The translations under genes were made by a program, and so were the position numbers. DNA of 20,559 nucleotides from a virus, in the IMG/VR virus record IMGVR_UViG_3300010388_000126, positions 1 to 20,559 of that record; one strand, given 5' to 3'. This document shows positions 14,626 through 20,559 of this stretch, one piece after another. Numbering within the stretch: position 1 is the stretch's first letter; every line of letters begins with the position of its first letter. The notes beneath the pieces are model-generated. The model did no database searches, was not told the DNA's origin, and saw nothing but the letters and a program-made list of their open reading frames with translations.

Positions 14626-15123
14626 TTACGCGAAGGGGTTGGAGACAGCGGTGGCTGGCTTTTCCTTGGGCGCAGCTGCCTTAGGAGCGTCAGCTCCAGC
14701 AGCCTTGAAGGTGCTACCGATAATGTTCTGGTAGTCCTTACCATCCTTACCGGGCTTGGTCCGCAGCTCAAAGGTGCCACGGGTACCGATGAGGTCATCA
14801 GCGGTGATGGTGTTTACCTGCTCGGGAGCTACACCCAGCGACAGGAGACGCTGCTTGTAGTATCCGAGGCGGTTAATTTCCTTCTCAGTTGGGTCGGTTG
14901 GGTCGACAGGAAGCTCAAAGAGTTCTGAGAACTTCAGGCCACCATCTCCGAGGAGGTACTCGAAGATGATCCACGAACGGTTGGGGTTGTTCTTAGACCC
15001 TTCCTTGAGTGAGACGTTGCCTAGCTCCCATTCGTAGATGTCGTCCTTGGGCGTCTCATATCCTCCTTCGGATACCGCTACGTTGTCGAGGTCGATGCCA
15101 AATTCAGCAATCAGTCCAGCCAT
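14626..15123 (-). CDS. Probable ssDNA-binding protein (OB-fold type)
   Basis: 165 residues, ATG 15123 with AAGGA about 8 bases upstream in a purine-rich leader. The N-terminal 115 residues are mixed beta-rich (GGYETPKDDIYEWELGNVS, RSWIIFEYLLGD, GTRGTFELRTKPGKDGKDY), resembling phage OB-fold ssDNA-binding proteins of the DUF669-like kind. A low-complexity Ala/Pro/Lys tail follows and the protein ends SNPFA. A terminal Pro-Phe recalls the protein-interaction tip of bacterial SSB (..IPF), but it lacks the acidic run. Its position between the Sak4-like ATPase and the primase supports a role coating single-stranded DNA during replication and annealing. The family assignment is by pattern and context only. 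Confidence 0.6.
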   Translation of the reverse strand: MAGLIAEFGIDLDNVAVSEGGYETPKDDIYEWELGNVSLKEGSKNNPNRSWIIFEYLLGDGGLKFSELFELPVDPTDPTEKEINRLGYYKQRLLSLGVAPEQVNTITADDLIGTRGTFELRTKPGKDGKDYQNIIGSTFKAAGADAPKAAAPKEKPATAVSNPFA

Positions 15124-15152
15124 TTTATTTTCCTTCTTCCTTTTTCTTTTTA

Positions 15153-16058
15153 TTATTCGACGACGATCGGTTCGTCGTCGCCTTCATCCGAGATGGGGAT
15201 GCCATCGGTCGGAATGTCGTCAGGTACAAGCTCGTTTAGTTCTGGCTTGACCAAATCTTGTTCCATTCGCACGCCACTGACCCAGTCTGCGACTGTGTTG
15301 ACGAATTCGATGGAGTCAGTCTTGTATGCGAGTCCGCCTACGCGGGACTTAGCCTCGACAAGAGCTGATGGCTGTGACTGTACCTGTCGTGTGTAGGTTA
15401 CAGTACCAGCTGACATGCCTGTCTCTGCGGTGCAGTAGGCAGTGATGTGCATGAGCTTCTGCAGCTCGCCCAGCAACTTGTCTGGGAAGTCAGGCTTCAT
15501 GACCTTAACCTTGCGGTGGTCGAGCTTTTCCTTAGCGTGAGCTACGAGGATAACGTGCAGGTTAGGTACCTCATGCAGTTGGATTACCGCTTTACGGATG
15601 AGTTCCTTCTGAGGGTAGTAGTCAGACCACTCAGCCGTGACCGAAGGGATCTCGTCGTCCTTCGTGCCTGTGCGCTCTCGTAGTACGCGGTCAAGTACGT
15701 CGTTAGCAATGCTGGAGAGTTCATCAACGACGATGACGTTGACTCCTTCAAGAATTCCTCGACGCTCAGTGCGTAGTGCTGCCGCAATGGTGGGGAGGTC
15801 GTCGTACTGCTCGAATGGGATTCGGACAGTATTGTGCATGAGTGCGGGGATGTTTTCAAGTGACACCCATCCGTCTGCTGAATCAAGGTACAGTACCTTC
15901 CCGCCGTTGCTTAGTTTGTGGGCAAGACCCATCGCAAGCGTCGTCTTACCGACACCGGGAGGGCCGTAGAGCATACCCATGAAGTTTTTGTCTACAGTCT
16001 GGTGCTCAAGGTCGGACATGCGTCCGAGGAGCATTTCTAGTTTAGTTTGCTTAGCCAT
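15153..16058 (-). CDS. Sak4-like RecA-fold ATPase (AAA_24)
   Basis: 301 residues. Walker A is GPPGVGKTT (32-40), then VLYLDSADG (about 55-63) and Walker B VNVIVVDELSS (106-116, Asp112), with a VILVAHAKEK motif (about 167-176) that fits the RecA-fold sensor position. An acidic tail (GDDEPIVVE) ends the protein. This is the compact RecA-core architecture of phage Sak4/AAA_24 proteins, which promote single-strand annealing or recombination with a partner ssDNA-binding protein and nuclease. Both are encoded on either side here. ATG 16058 lies one base after the nuclease stop (TAAAATG), with GGAAG about 13 bases upstream. An alternative reading is a packaging or general AAA ATPase, but the context argues for recombination. 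Confidence 0.8.
   Translation of the reverse strand: MAKQTKLEMLLGRMSDLEHQTVDKNFMGMLYGPPGVGKTTLAMGLAHKLSNGGKVLYLDSADGWVSLENIPALMHNTVRIPFEQYDDLPTIAAALRTERRGILEGVNVIVVDELSSIANDVLDRVLRERTGTKDDEIPSVTAEWSDYYPQKELIRKAVIQLHEVPNLHVILVAHAKEKLDHRKVKVMKPDFPDKLLGELQKLMHITAYCTAETGMSAGTVTYTRQVQSQPSALVEAKSRVGGLAYKTDSIEFVNTVADWVSGVRMEQDLVKPELNELVPDDIPTDGIPISDEGDDEPIVVE
15158..15180 (-). promoter_or_regulatory. Nine-bp hairpin overlapping the end of the Sak4-like gene
   Basis: CGACGACGA (15158-15166) and TCGTCGTCG (15172-15180) pair perfectly around a 5-base loop. In the - strand transcript this hairpin encodes the last residues (acidic tail) and ends 2 bases before the stop triplet. It is followed by a purine-only leader (AAAAAGAAAAAGGAAGAAGGA) and the next start. 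Possible roles are a stability or processing element that sets separate levels for the ATPase and the ssDNA-binding protein. The repeated GAC/GTC codons of the Asp/Val tail could also produce it by chance. Confidence 0.35.
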
Positions 16059-16059
16059 T

Positions 16060-16938
16060 TTAGTTTTCTACTTCCTCTGATACTACGAATTCTTTACGTT
16101 CGCGGATCTTGTATTCGGTCTGAATCATTAGCTTACTATTACCGCCGGACAATTCGGTACGGCAGATGTCCAAGAATGAACATGACTGACACACCATCTT
16201 GTTAGCGACACGGTAAGCGTGCTCGTCCTGCTGCTTCTCATCCAAGCTCTTGATAGCCATGATGTCTGATGCGACAGCTATCTGCTCCTTGAATACTTGC
16301 TGTACACGAGCAGGCTCAGGCTTAACATCGAGCCATGCAATCATGCCATCAGCTGTCGACTCCTTGAGCTTACGTGTACGGATCATGTTGTATGCACCGT
16401 GGTCGATCTTGTAGTTCAGGGCACGTAGAGCACCGATGTACTTAGGGATCTGGGGCTGCATGATAGATGCTTCGTAGTTGTAGAAGTCATAGACAAACTT
16501 GTGGTCGACAACTACTACCTTGCCTTCAGGAGACTTAGCAATGATGTCAACTACGAATGGGTACTGTGCCTGAGTATCGGGGTCATACTCAAGGTTGAAC
16601 TGCTTCTCGACAGCAAGGATCTCCCAGCCTTCCTTCACGAGTGGCTCGTTAGGGAAGTAGATGTCGAACAGTGTGTCGAAGATGTTGGCTCGGTTAGCTG
16701 GGATAGATACCTGCTGACGTAGCTCATCTGCCTCAGCCTGTGCTGCAGCTAGGGCTACATCGAAACTGTGACCATCGAGGATGTTCATGTAAAAGACTTC
16801 GAGGATCTTGTGCCCTGCTGACCCCATAGCTAGGGCAGCTGACTCTTGTACACGCTGAAGGCTCTTGGTGTATCCGTAGTAGTGCTTACGGCGACATAGC
16901 AGGTAGCTGTCTACTTCTGAATGGCTAACGCTAGGCAT
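16060..16938 (-). CDS. Cas4/RecB-like PD-(D/E)XK nuclease with Fe-S cysteines
   Basis: 292 residues. The fold is marked by GSAGHKILE (His43), FVVDIIAKSPEGKVVVVDHK (Asp131, Asp145, Lys147) and MQPQIPKY (160-167, the QxxxY motif). Four cysteines are placed as in Fe-S nucleases: Cys15 in SYLLCRRK, then Cys250, Cys253 and Cys259 in CQSCSFLDIC. This is the Cas4/AddB-type iron-sulfur exonuclease plan. No cas genes or CRISPR repeats are nearby, so a stand-alone phage exonuclease is the sensible reading. It probably resects DNA ends to feed the Sak4-like ATPase and ssDNA binder encoded next. The first 8 bases overlap the end of the 31-aa membrane peptide gene, and GGA lies about 10 bases upstream. 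Confidence 0.88.
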   Translation of the reverse strand: MPSVSHSEVDSYLLCRRKHYYGYTKSLQRVQESAALAMGSAGHKILEVFYMNILDGHSFDVALAAAQAEADELRQQVSIPANRANIFDTLFDIYFPNEPLVKEGWEILAVEKQFNLEYDPDTQAQYPFVVDIIAKSPEGKVVVVDHKFVYDFYNYEASIMQPQIPKYIGALRALNYKIDHGAYNMIRTRKLKESTADGMIAWLDVKPEPARVQQVFKEQIAVASDIMAIKSLDEKQQDEHAYRVANKMVCQSCSFLDICRTELSGGNSKLMIQTEYKIRERKEFVVSEEVEN

Positions 16939-17026
16939 TGATAATTGTCCTTACTACTGAGGTGATGACGATGAATAAGAGGAGCCATGCAATAGAGAAG
17001 CGCGGCTTGGTAAGGAACTCCAACAT
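16931..17026 (-). CDS. 31-aa single-span membrane peptide
   Basis: ATG 17026-17024 overlaps the exonuclease stop in a TAATG junction and has GGAG 8 bases upstream, so initiation is well supported. The peptide starts MLEFLTKPRF, then a hydrophobic helix (about residues 11-27, IAWLLLFIVITSVV) and RTIINA. Charge placement (Lys and Arg before the helix, Arg after) gives no clear orientation. The stop lies inside the beginning of the Cas4-like gene (8-base overlap). I recognise no family. It sits in an early DNA-metabolism operon, not beside the lysis-type gene, so a host-membrane takeover or superinfection-exclusion peptide is possible. Confidence 0.6.
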   Translation of the reverse strand: MLEFLTKPRFSIAWLLLFIVITSVVRTIINA

Positions 17027-17568
17027 TAGTTGTTCTCCTTGTATGCGTCGGTGAGGATGTCGCGGTACATCCAAGCATGTGCCAGCGAGTTGTTGATGTC
17101 GTTAGCTGCTCGGTGCTTGCCATCATTCTTGATGTCGTCCATGTGCCCTACGCTCTTGAACAGTGTCTTGAGTGTAGTGGTGTCGTAGACACGGTGGCTT
17201 AGCTTCTCAGCTAGGCGTGGCATGTGCTCACGAATGAAGCTGAGGTCGAACTGAGGTGATGAGCCTGCGATCATCCAAGGGCCGTCAACGATGGTGACAT
17301 CCTTGAGCATCTCATCTTCGACATCTTCCAGCATGAGCAGGTCGTGCATGGTGTCGATGTCGTCGAGTAGTCCGTTCTCGATGTGCATGTCCATAACGAA
17401 TGGTGTCTGCTGTAGCTGTACCCAAGCTTCCTTGCTGGGTCGTACTACATGTGACTTGGTTACTGACCATGGAATGAGCGAGTCATTCGTGATACGCCAT
17501 GCCACTTCGAGGATGTGGTCATTGACTGGATCGATGCCGGTTGTTTCGAGGTCTATCCAAATTAACAT
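17026..17568 (-). CDS. DEDDh 3'-5' exonuclease (DnaQ/oligoribonuclease-like)
   Basis: 180 residues. It shows LIWIDLETTG (Asp6, Glu8), AGSSPQFDLSFIREHMP (Asp108) and HRAANDINNS (His152, Asp157), which together form the DEDDh active site. The order WIDLETTG..P..D.ILEVAWRIT plus FIREHMP and AANDI..S most resembles oligoribonuclease (Orn) and DnaQ-type proofreading exonucleases. The polymerase has its own DEDDy domain, so a role in clearing short RNA or DNA fragments and recycling nucleotides is as likely as proofreading. ATG 17568 has no strong Shine-Dalgarno and follows an A-rich leader downstream of a stem-loop. The end couples to the membrane peptide. Confidence 0.85.
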   Translation of the reverse strand: MLIWIDLETTGIDPVNDHILEVAWRITNDSLIPWSVTKSHVVRPSKEAWVQLQQTPFVMDMHIENGLLDDIDTMHDLLMLEDVEDEMLKDVTIVDGPWMIAGSSPQFDLSFIREHMPRLAEKLSHRVYDTTTLKTLFKSVGHMDDIKNDGKHRAANDINNSLAHAWMYRDILTDAYKENN

Positions 17569-17614
17569 TGTCGGTTTCTTTTCTACTAATTGTTTTGGTT
17601 GTTGGTTTTAAGGA

Positions 17615-17648
17615 GGGGCTGGTAGAAAGGGGGAGAACTACCAGCCCC
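17615..17648 (-). terminator. Perfect 11-bp stem-loop between HNH gene and exonuclease gene
   Basis: Arms GGGGCTGGTAG (17615-17625) and CTACCAGCCCC (17638-17648) pair perfectly around a 12-base loop, purine-only on the + strand. It lies in the 122-base gap between the end of the HNH gene (17691) and the start of the exonuclease gene (17568). Read on the - strand it is followed by TCCTTAAAACC, with no real T-tract. It probably terminates or attenuates the SNF2-HNH transcript. An A/C-rich stretch (17570-17612) follows as leader for the exonuclease gene and could contain a promoter. No clear -35/-10 pair stands out. Confidence 0.65.
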
Positions 17649-17690
17649 ATGTGAGGCTCTCATGACTCTCTAATAACTTACCACACTTTT

Positions 17691-18311
17691 TCAAGATTTA
17701 CGTGATGACCAATAAATTTCATTCTCAGCCATCTCTTCATCGGTAGCTTGTGTCTCTTTATCGTGATCACTCCAGACGTATTCCTCCAACGGAAGAAATG
17801 GTTTAGTTCCGTCGATCTTCCCGTCTTCTTTCTTAGGTCGTTCACCATAGAACTTATCGTTGGCGGCGTGCCATCGGTGATGGCAGAACGCACAAATGCG
17901 GTGAGCATTGCCCGGTTCATTAGCCAACGTATTCTTATCTGGCCCGTGGTGTACGTCACCTTGTATAAGTTCGCCATTGCCGCCCTTCTGTGACGATAGT
18001 TTGTTTCCGTTGCATCCGATGATGGGTTCAACACCACCACCTGCATACTTGAGGCCAGCCCATTCACAGGTCATACCATCGAAGATCGGATAGAGCATAG
18101 CTGCACGCTTACGTCCCGCCGACAGTACATCAGTAATATCTGCTGGAGAGGATACTGGTCGTCCGATCTCCTTGACCCAGTTGTCGCTATCTGATCCGGG
18201 CTTACTGTCGAAGCAGCAGCACTTGTAGCCAGCATCGTCAATAGGCGTGAGATCGAAGCACTCCTCGTGGAGTCCTGATACGCATGCCCAGCATGCTTCA
18301 GCGATAATCAT
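17691..18311 (-). CDS. HNH endonuclease with N-terminal Cys cluster
   Basis: 206 residues. An N-terminal cysteine cluster (CWAC at 7-10, HEEC at 15-18, CCC at 31-33) looks zinc-binding and recurs in actinophage proteins. The nuclease core begins at CEWAGLKYAGGG (82-93) and Cys100. It continues through DVHHGPDKNTLANEPGNAH (119-137) and RICAFCHHRWH (138-148), giving the HNH triad around His121/122, Asn135 and His148 with structural cysteines 140 and 143. An acidic C-terminus follows. The start overlaps the SNF2 stop (TAATG), with GGAGAG 7 bases upstream. The pairing with a SNF2 ATPase suggests they act together in DNA processing. A free homing HNH is less likely because it is tightly coupled in the operon. 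Confidence 0.88.
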   Translation of the reverse strand: MIIAEACWACVSGLHEECFDLTPIDDAGYKCCCFDSKPGSDSDNWVKEIGRPVSSPADITDVLSAGRKRAAMLYPIFDGMTCEWAGLKYAGGGVEPIIGCNGNKLSSQKGGNGELIQGDVHHGPDKNTLANEPGNAHRICAFCHHRWHAANDKFYGERPKKEDGKIDGTKPFLPLEEYVWSDHDKETQATDEEMAENEIYWSSRKS

Positions 18312-20230
18312 TAGAGAATCTCTCCGCTCTCAATAGCCTGTAGCAGGTTACCCATCGTGTCTTCCTGTTCATCAATCATCGTGTCGGTAAATTCTCCGAT
18401 GAGCTTTTCTTTACGGTAGATGGTGTTAGACATCCACGTGTCAATGGTACCGGGGATGCGGTACACGTATACGTCGGTCTCTTCGAGCTGACCCATACGT
18501 GCGCTACGTGCATACGCTTGGTCGCGCTTACCGGGGTTCCATTCCTCATCGAGAATATGTGTCTTGGTAATTGCTGTGAGGTTGAGGCCGACACCGCCGG
18601 TCTTGTAGTTGGCGAGCAGGATGTCCCACTTAGCGGTTTCTCCCTTAGCTCGGTAGAAGTTGGTCTTGATCTCGCCTCTGAGTGCTTCTGGGGTATCTCC
18701 ATCCAGTCGCACGACCCGGTAGCCCTGAGCTGTGAGTCGCTTGTCTAGCTCAGCTAAAGCGGTCTTGAACTGGGAAAATACTACCTGTCGATGCCCTTCC
18801 TTGTGGAACTTGGCAAGGTTCTCGGTCATGACATCCATCTTCACTGACTCTTGTACCTCATCACCGACAGAGAAGACGACGTTGCCATCTTCGTCCTTCA
18901 TCTCGATACCGCCGGGCCATACGTTTGCTTGACGCTTACGTGTGACCAATGCGATGAGGTGCATCACCGTCATTCGCGCTCCGCTGTCCAATAGGATCGA
19001 AGCTGCTTTACTGAGCTGGGTAATAGTACGGTGCTGTAGTGGGTAGGTTTGTTTGTCCAGATCCACAGGTACAACGTGTACATGTTGGTCTGGGATGACC
19101 ACGCCAGCATCATCGTATGTGCGAGCAAGGAATCGTCCTTCAATAAGGGGTTTAAGGTTCGCCACAGCACCGGGACGGAACTCCCACTTACCTGAAAGGT
19201 AATTCTCACGGCAGTACGTTGTAAGGAATTGGTTGGCTGACTTGAAGAGAATGGGGTCACATAGGTGTAGTAAGGCATAGATGTCCTCGGGGCTATTGAG
19301 AATGGGGGTACCTGTCGTGAACAGGGCGTTTTTGATTGACTTGGTTGAGAGTGACTCTTCGAGCTGGTTAGCGTAGGTGTGTCCGGTCATCTCTCCTACG
19401 CGCCATCCGCAGCTCCAGCATGGTCGTGGGATACGTGTGGCTAGGGCGTGTGTCTGTGGCTCATATAGTCCATTTACTTGCGCTCCACAGCTGGGGCAGG
19501 TGTTGTCGACAAAGGTGAGTGCCTTGATGGACTTAAAGTTTGCTGAGTTGGTGTTCTTGAGGGCGTGTGCCTCGTCAACGATGATGCTGTCTGCTTGCCA
19601 CTTCATGAGCTTGGCTAGTACGTCTTGGTCGCGTCGCCATATTTCGTAGTTGACTACGATCATGCCTTCCTTGCGGGTCAGCATCTCATCGAGTAGCTCA
19701 TGCCTACGCTTAGGTGTCTTCTTGTACAGTCCTACTACGTGACGATGAGGTGCCAATGTCATAGCTTCACCGACCCACTGATCGCAGATGTCTGAGGGTA
19801 CAACTACGATGGCTTTCTTGGACTCGACAAGGTCGAGCCAACCGATTGACTGCCATGTCTTACCAAGTCCGGGTACGTCCCCGAGGATCCAGCGCTTAGC
19901 TACCGCTCCAAAGAAGATACCTTGCTTCTGGTGAGGGAGGATACCGTCCCACCAGACATGTCCTTCAGACATAGCCTCGAACTTGTACTCCAAGGCTGAG
20001 CGTTGTACACGTACATGCTCAGCTTGCTGAGCACTAGCGTTGAGTCGTTCCTGTCGCTCCAATTCTTTCTTGGTATTGGCAATGTCGGTACGACTACGCT
20101 GTAGTGCCTTGTCTGCTTGGTCACGTTCCTTGAGTAGGCGTTCAATCTCAGCTGTCGCCTTGTCTAAGGCTTCAGCCTGTGCTTGACGCTCAATCTCTAG
20201 GTCAATGAGCTGTTGGCGTGGGTCGGTCAT
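18311..20230 (-). CDS. SNF2-family DNA-dependent ATPase/helicase with zinc-ribbon insert
   Basis: 639 residues. Residues 1-75 form a charged coiled coil. The N-lobe has LPHQKQGIFF (98-107), GDVPGLGKTW (motif I, Lys124), VVVPSDICDQW (Ia), IIVDEAH (motif II, 216-222) and LFTTGTPILN (motif III, 303-312). A CPSC/CWSC zinc ribbon (Cys245, 248, 271, 274) is inserted between motifs II and III. The C-lobe has VVFSQF (483-488), YRVVRLDGDT (504-513), LLANYKTGGVGLNLT (538-552, motif V) and QAYARSARMGQ (571-581, motif VI). Such phage SNF2 proteins are thought to remodel branched DNA or displace proteins. The start forms an ATGA overlap with the 60-aa gene, and the stop overlaps the HNH start. Confidence 0.93.
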   Translation of the reverse strand: MTDPRQQLIDLEIERQAQAEALDKATAEIERLLKERDQADKALQRSRTDIANTKKELERQERLNASAQQAEHVRVQRSALEYKFEAMSEGHVWWDGILPHQKQGIFFGAVAKRWILGDVPGLGKTWQSIGWLDLVESKKAIVVVPSDICDQWVGEAMTLAPHRHVVGLYKKTPKRRHELLDEMLTRKEGMIVVNYEIWRRDQDVLAKLMKWQADSIIVDEAHALKNTNSANFKSIKALTFVDNTCPSCGAQVNGLYEPQTHALATRIPRPCWSCGWRVGEMTGHTYANQLEESLSTKSIKNALFTTGTPILNSPEDIYALLHLCDPILFKSANQFLTTYCRENYLSGKWEFRPGAVANLKPLIEGRFLARTYDDAGVVIPDQHVHVVPVDLDKQTYPLQHRTITQLSKAASILLDSGARMTVMHLIALVTRKRQANVWPGGIEMKDEDGNVVFSVGDEVQESVKMDVMTENLAKFHKEGHRQVVFSQFKTALAELDKRLTAQGYRVVRLDGDTPEALRGEIKTNFYRAKGETAKWDILLANYKTGGVGLNLTAITKTHILDEEWNPGKRDQAYARSARMGQLEETDVYVYRIPGTIDTWMSNTIYRKEKLIGEFTDTMIDEQEDTMGNLLQAIESGEIL

Positions 20231-20409
20231 CGAACTAGCTTGAATTCGTCGTACAAGGTTGGCTCGCGGTCATTCTCGTGCGCTGTGTCTAGCTCGTTGA
20301 TCTGTGCATCGAAGCATGCCTCAGCGAACGTAGGTGCCTCAAGTCGGTAGCGGTCAATGACTCGTGAGCCTTCATAGTTTTCGATGGCTTCAAATTCGTA
20401 GAGTCCCAT
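20227..20409 (-). CDS. Small acidic hypothetical protein (60 aa)
   Basis: 60 residues, acidic (about 15 Asp/Glu), with no cysteine pair, membrane span or known motif. ATG 20409 overlaps the stop of the gene before it (TAATG), with GGA about 8 bases upstream. Its own stop forms a 4-base ATGA overlap with the SNF2 start. The sequence looks like a compact mixed alpha/beta domain (YEFEAIENYEGSRVIDRYR, APTFAEACFDAQINEL). I do not recognise the family. Tight coupling to the SNF2 gene suggests co-production, perhaps as a small partner. Confidence 0.65.
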   Translation of the reverse strand: MGLYEFEAIENYEGSRVIDRYRLEAPTFAEACFDAQINELDTAHENDREPTLYDEFKLVR

Positions 20410-20558
20410 TAGTTGTCCTTAGTTAGTGTGTCGTGCCAGTCAGGGGTACCGGCAACTTCACTGAGTGAGTATGAGAGAGCTGCGAGTGTCCCCGCGATAG
20501 TACCGAGCTGTAGTGCCAACTGCTTAGGGTTAGCCTTAGCGTCGATCTCAGTCAACGA
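20409..20558 (-). CDS. Unidentified protein, C-terminal part only
   Basis: The frame is open from the right window edge to TAA at 20411-20409, giving 49 residues (SLTEIDAKANPKQLALQLGT ... WHDTLTKDN). A Leu/Ala-rich, moderately hydrophobic helix (QLALQLGTIAGTLAALSYSL) is visible. The start is outside the window, or could be the TTG at 20555. The stop overlaps the next start (TAATG), as elsewhere in this block. No family is recognised. Confidence 0.5.
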   Translation of the reverse strand, partial: SLTEIDAKANPKQLALQLGTIAGTLAALSYSLSEVAGTPDWHDTLTKDN

Positions 20559-20559
20559 T

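Noticed and set aside
16060-16938. CRISPR adaptation system because of the Cas4-like protein
   Set aside because: There is no cas1 or cas2 and no repeat-spacer array anywhere in the window. Stand-alone Cas4-like nucleases are common in phage recombination modules.
17678-18067. 129-codon - strand frame overlapping the HNH gene
   Set aside because: It is in another frame of a gene with a full HNH motif set and a coupled start, and its product has no coherent features.
1-20559. tRNA genes, integrase, attachment sites or insertion sequences
   Set aside because: I looked for cloverleaf-like GGTTC/GATTC arms, tyrosine or serine recombinase motifs, and terminal inverted repeats with a transposase, and saw none I could support.

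Overview
The window is a fragment of a double-stranded DNA bacteriophage genome, open at both ends. The evidence is a block of virion genes on the + strand, a convergent block of DNA replication and recombination genes on the - strand, tight stop/start overlaps throughout, and no cellular housekeeping genes, rRNA or tRNA. Several small genes (a 54-aa protein beside a RuvC-like nuclease, a Cys-rich HNH nuclease beside a SNF2 ATPase, a one-helix plus coiled-coil holin-like protein) resemble families I know from actinobacteriophages. An actinobacterial host, possibly aquatic given the moderate GC content and GCT/CTT-rich codon use, is an inference and not proven. No integrase or repressor is visible. 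The family A DNA polymerase carries Tyr in its O-helix, a residue associated with virulent phages.

Left block (about 1-10180, + strand): a C-rich, probably artefactual contig end; the tail of an unidentified gene; a beta-propeller-like tail or neck protein; a run of very small, mostly Lys-rich proteins (88, 87, 73 and 51 aa, the 73-aa one a zinc ribbon); two Ala/Gln-rich proteins (256 and 341 aa) that look like internal or ejected virion proteins and share a short motif; a 1744-aa giant virion protein; and a holin-like membrane protein. Most of these genes have clear Shine-Dalgarno sites and are coupled by TAATG or TAATCATG junctions. The giant gene is the exception: it has no Shine-Dalgarno and begins at the edge of a perfect inverted repeat.

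Middle (10181-10249): the two blocks converge on a perfect 10-bp GC-rich stem-loop, most likely a bidirectional terminator.

Right block (10250-20559, - strand, read from right to left): a partial gene; a 60-aa protein; a SNF2-family ATPase with a zinc-ribbon insert; an HNH endonuclease; a DEDDh exonuclease; a 31-aa membrane peptide; a Cas4/RecB-like Fe-S nuclease; a Sak4-like RecA-fold ATPase; a probable ssDNA-binding protein; an archaeo-eukaryotic-type primase; a RecA-fold helicase; family A DNA polymerase with proofreading domain; an FmdB-type zinc ribbon; a 54-aa protein; and a RuvC-like resolvase. Together they form a nearly self-sufficient set: primase, helicase and polymerase for synthesis, and end-resection nuclease, annealing ATPase, ssDNA binder, SNF2 motor and resolvase for recombination-dependent replication. 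GC-rich stem-loops divide the block into sub-units.

Three genes below 60 codons (2599-2754, 10666-10830, 16931-17026) were found by reading the junctions directly. Three starts were revised: 1846 for the first small virion gene, ATG 12762 for the polymerase, and GTG 13996 for the helicase.
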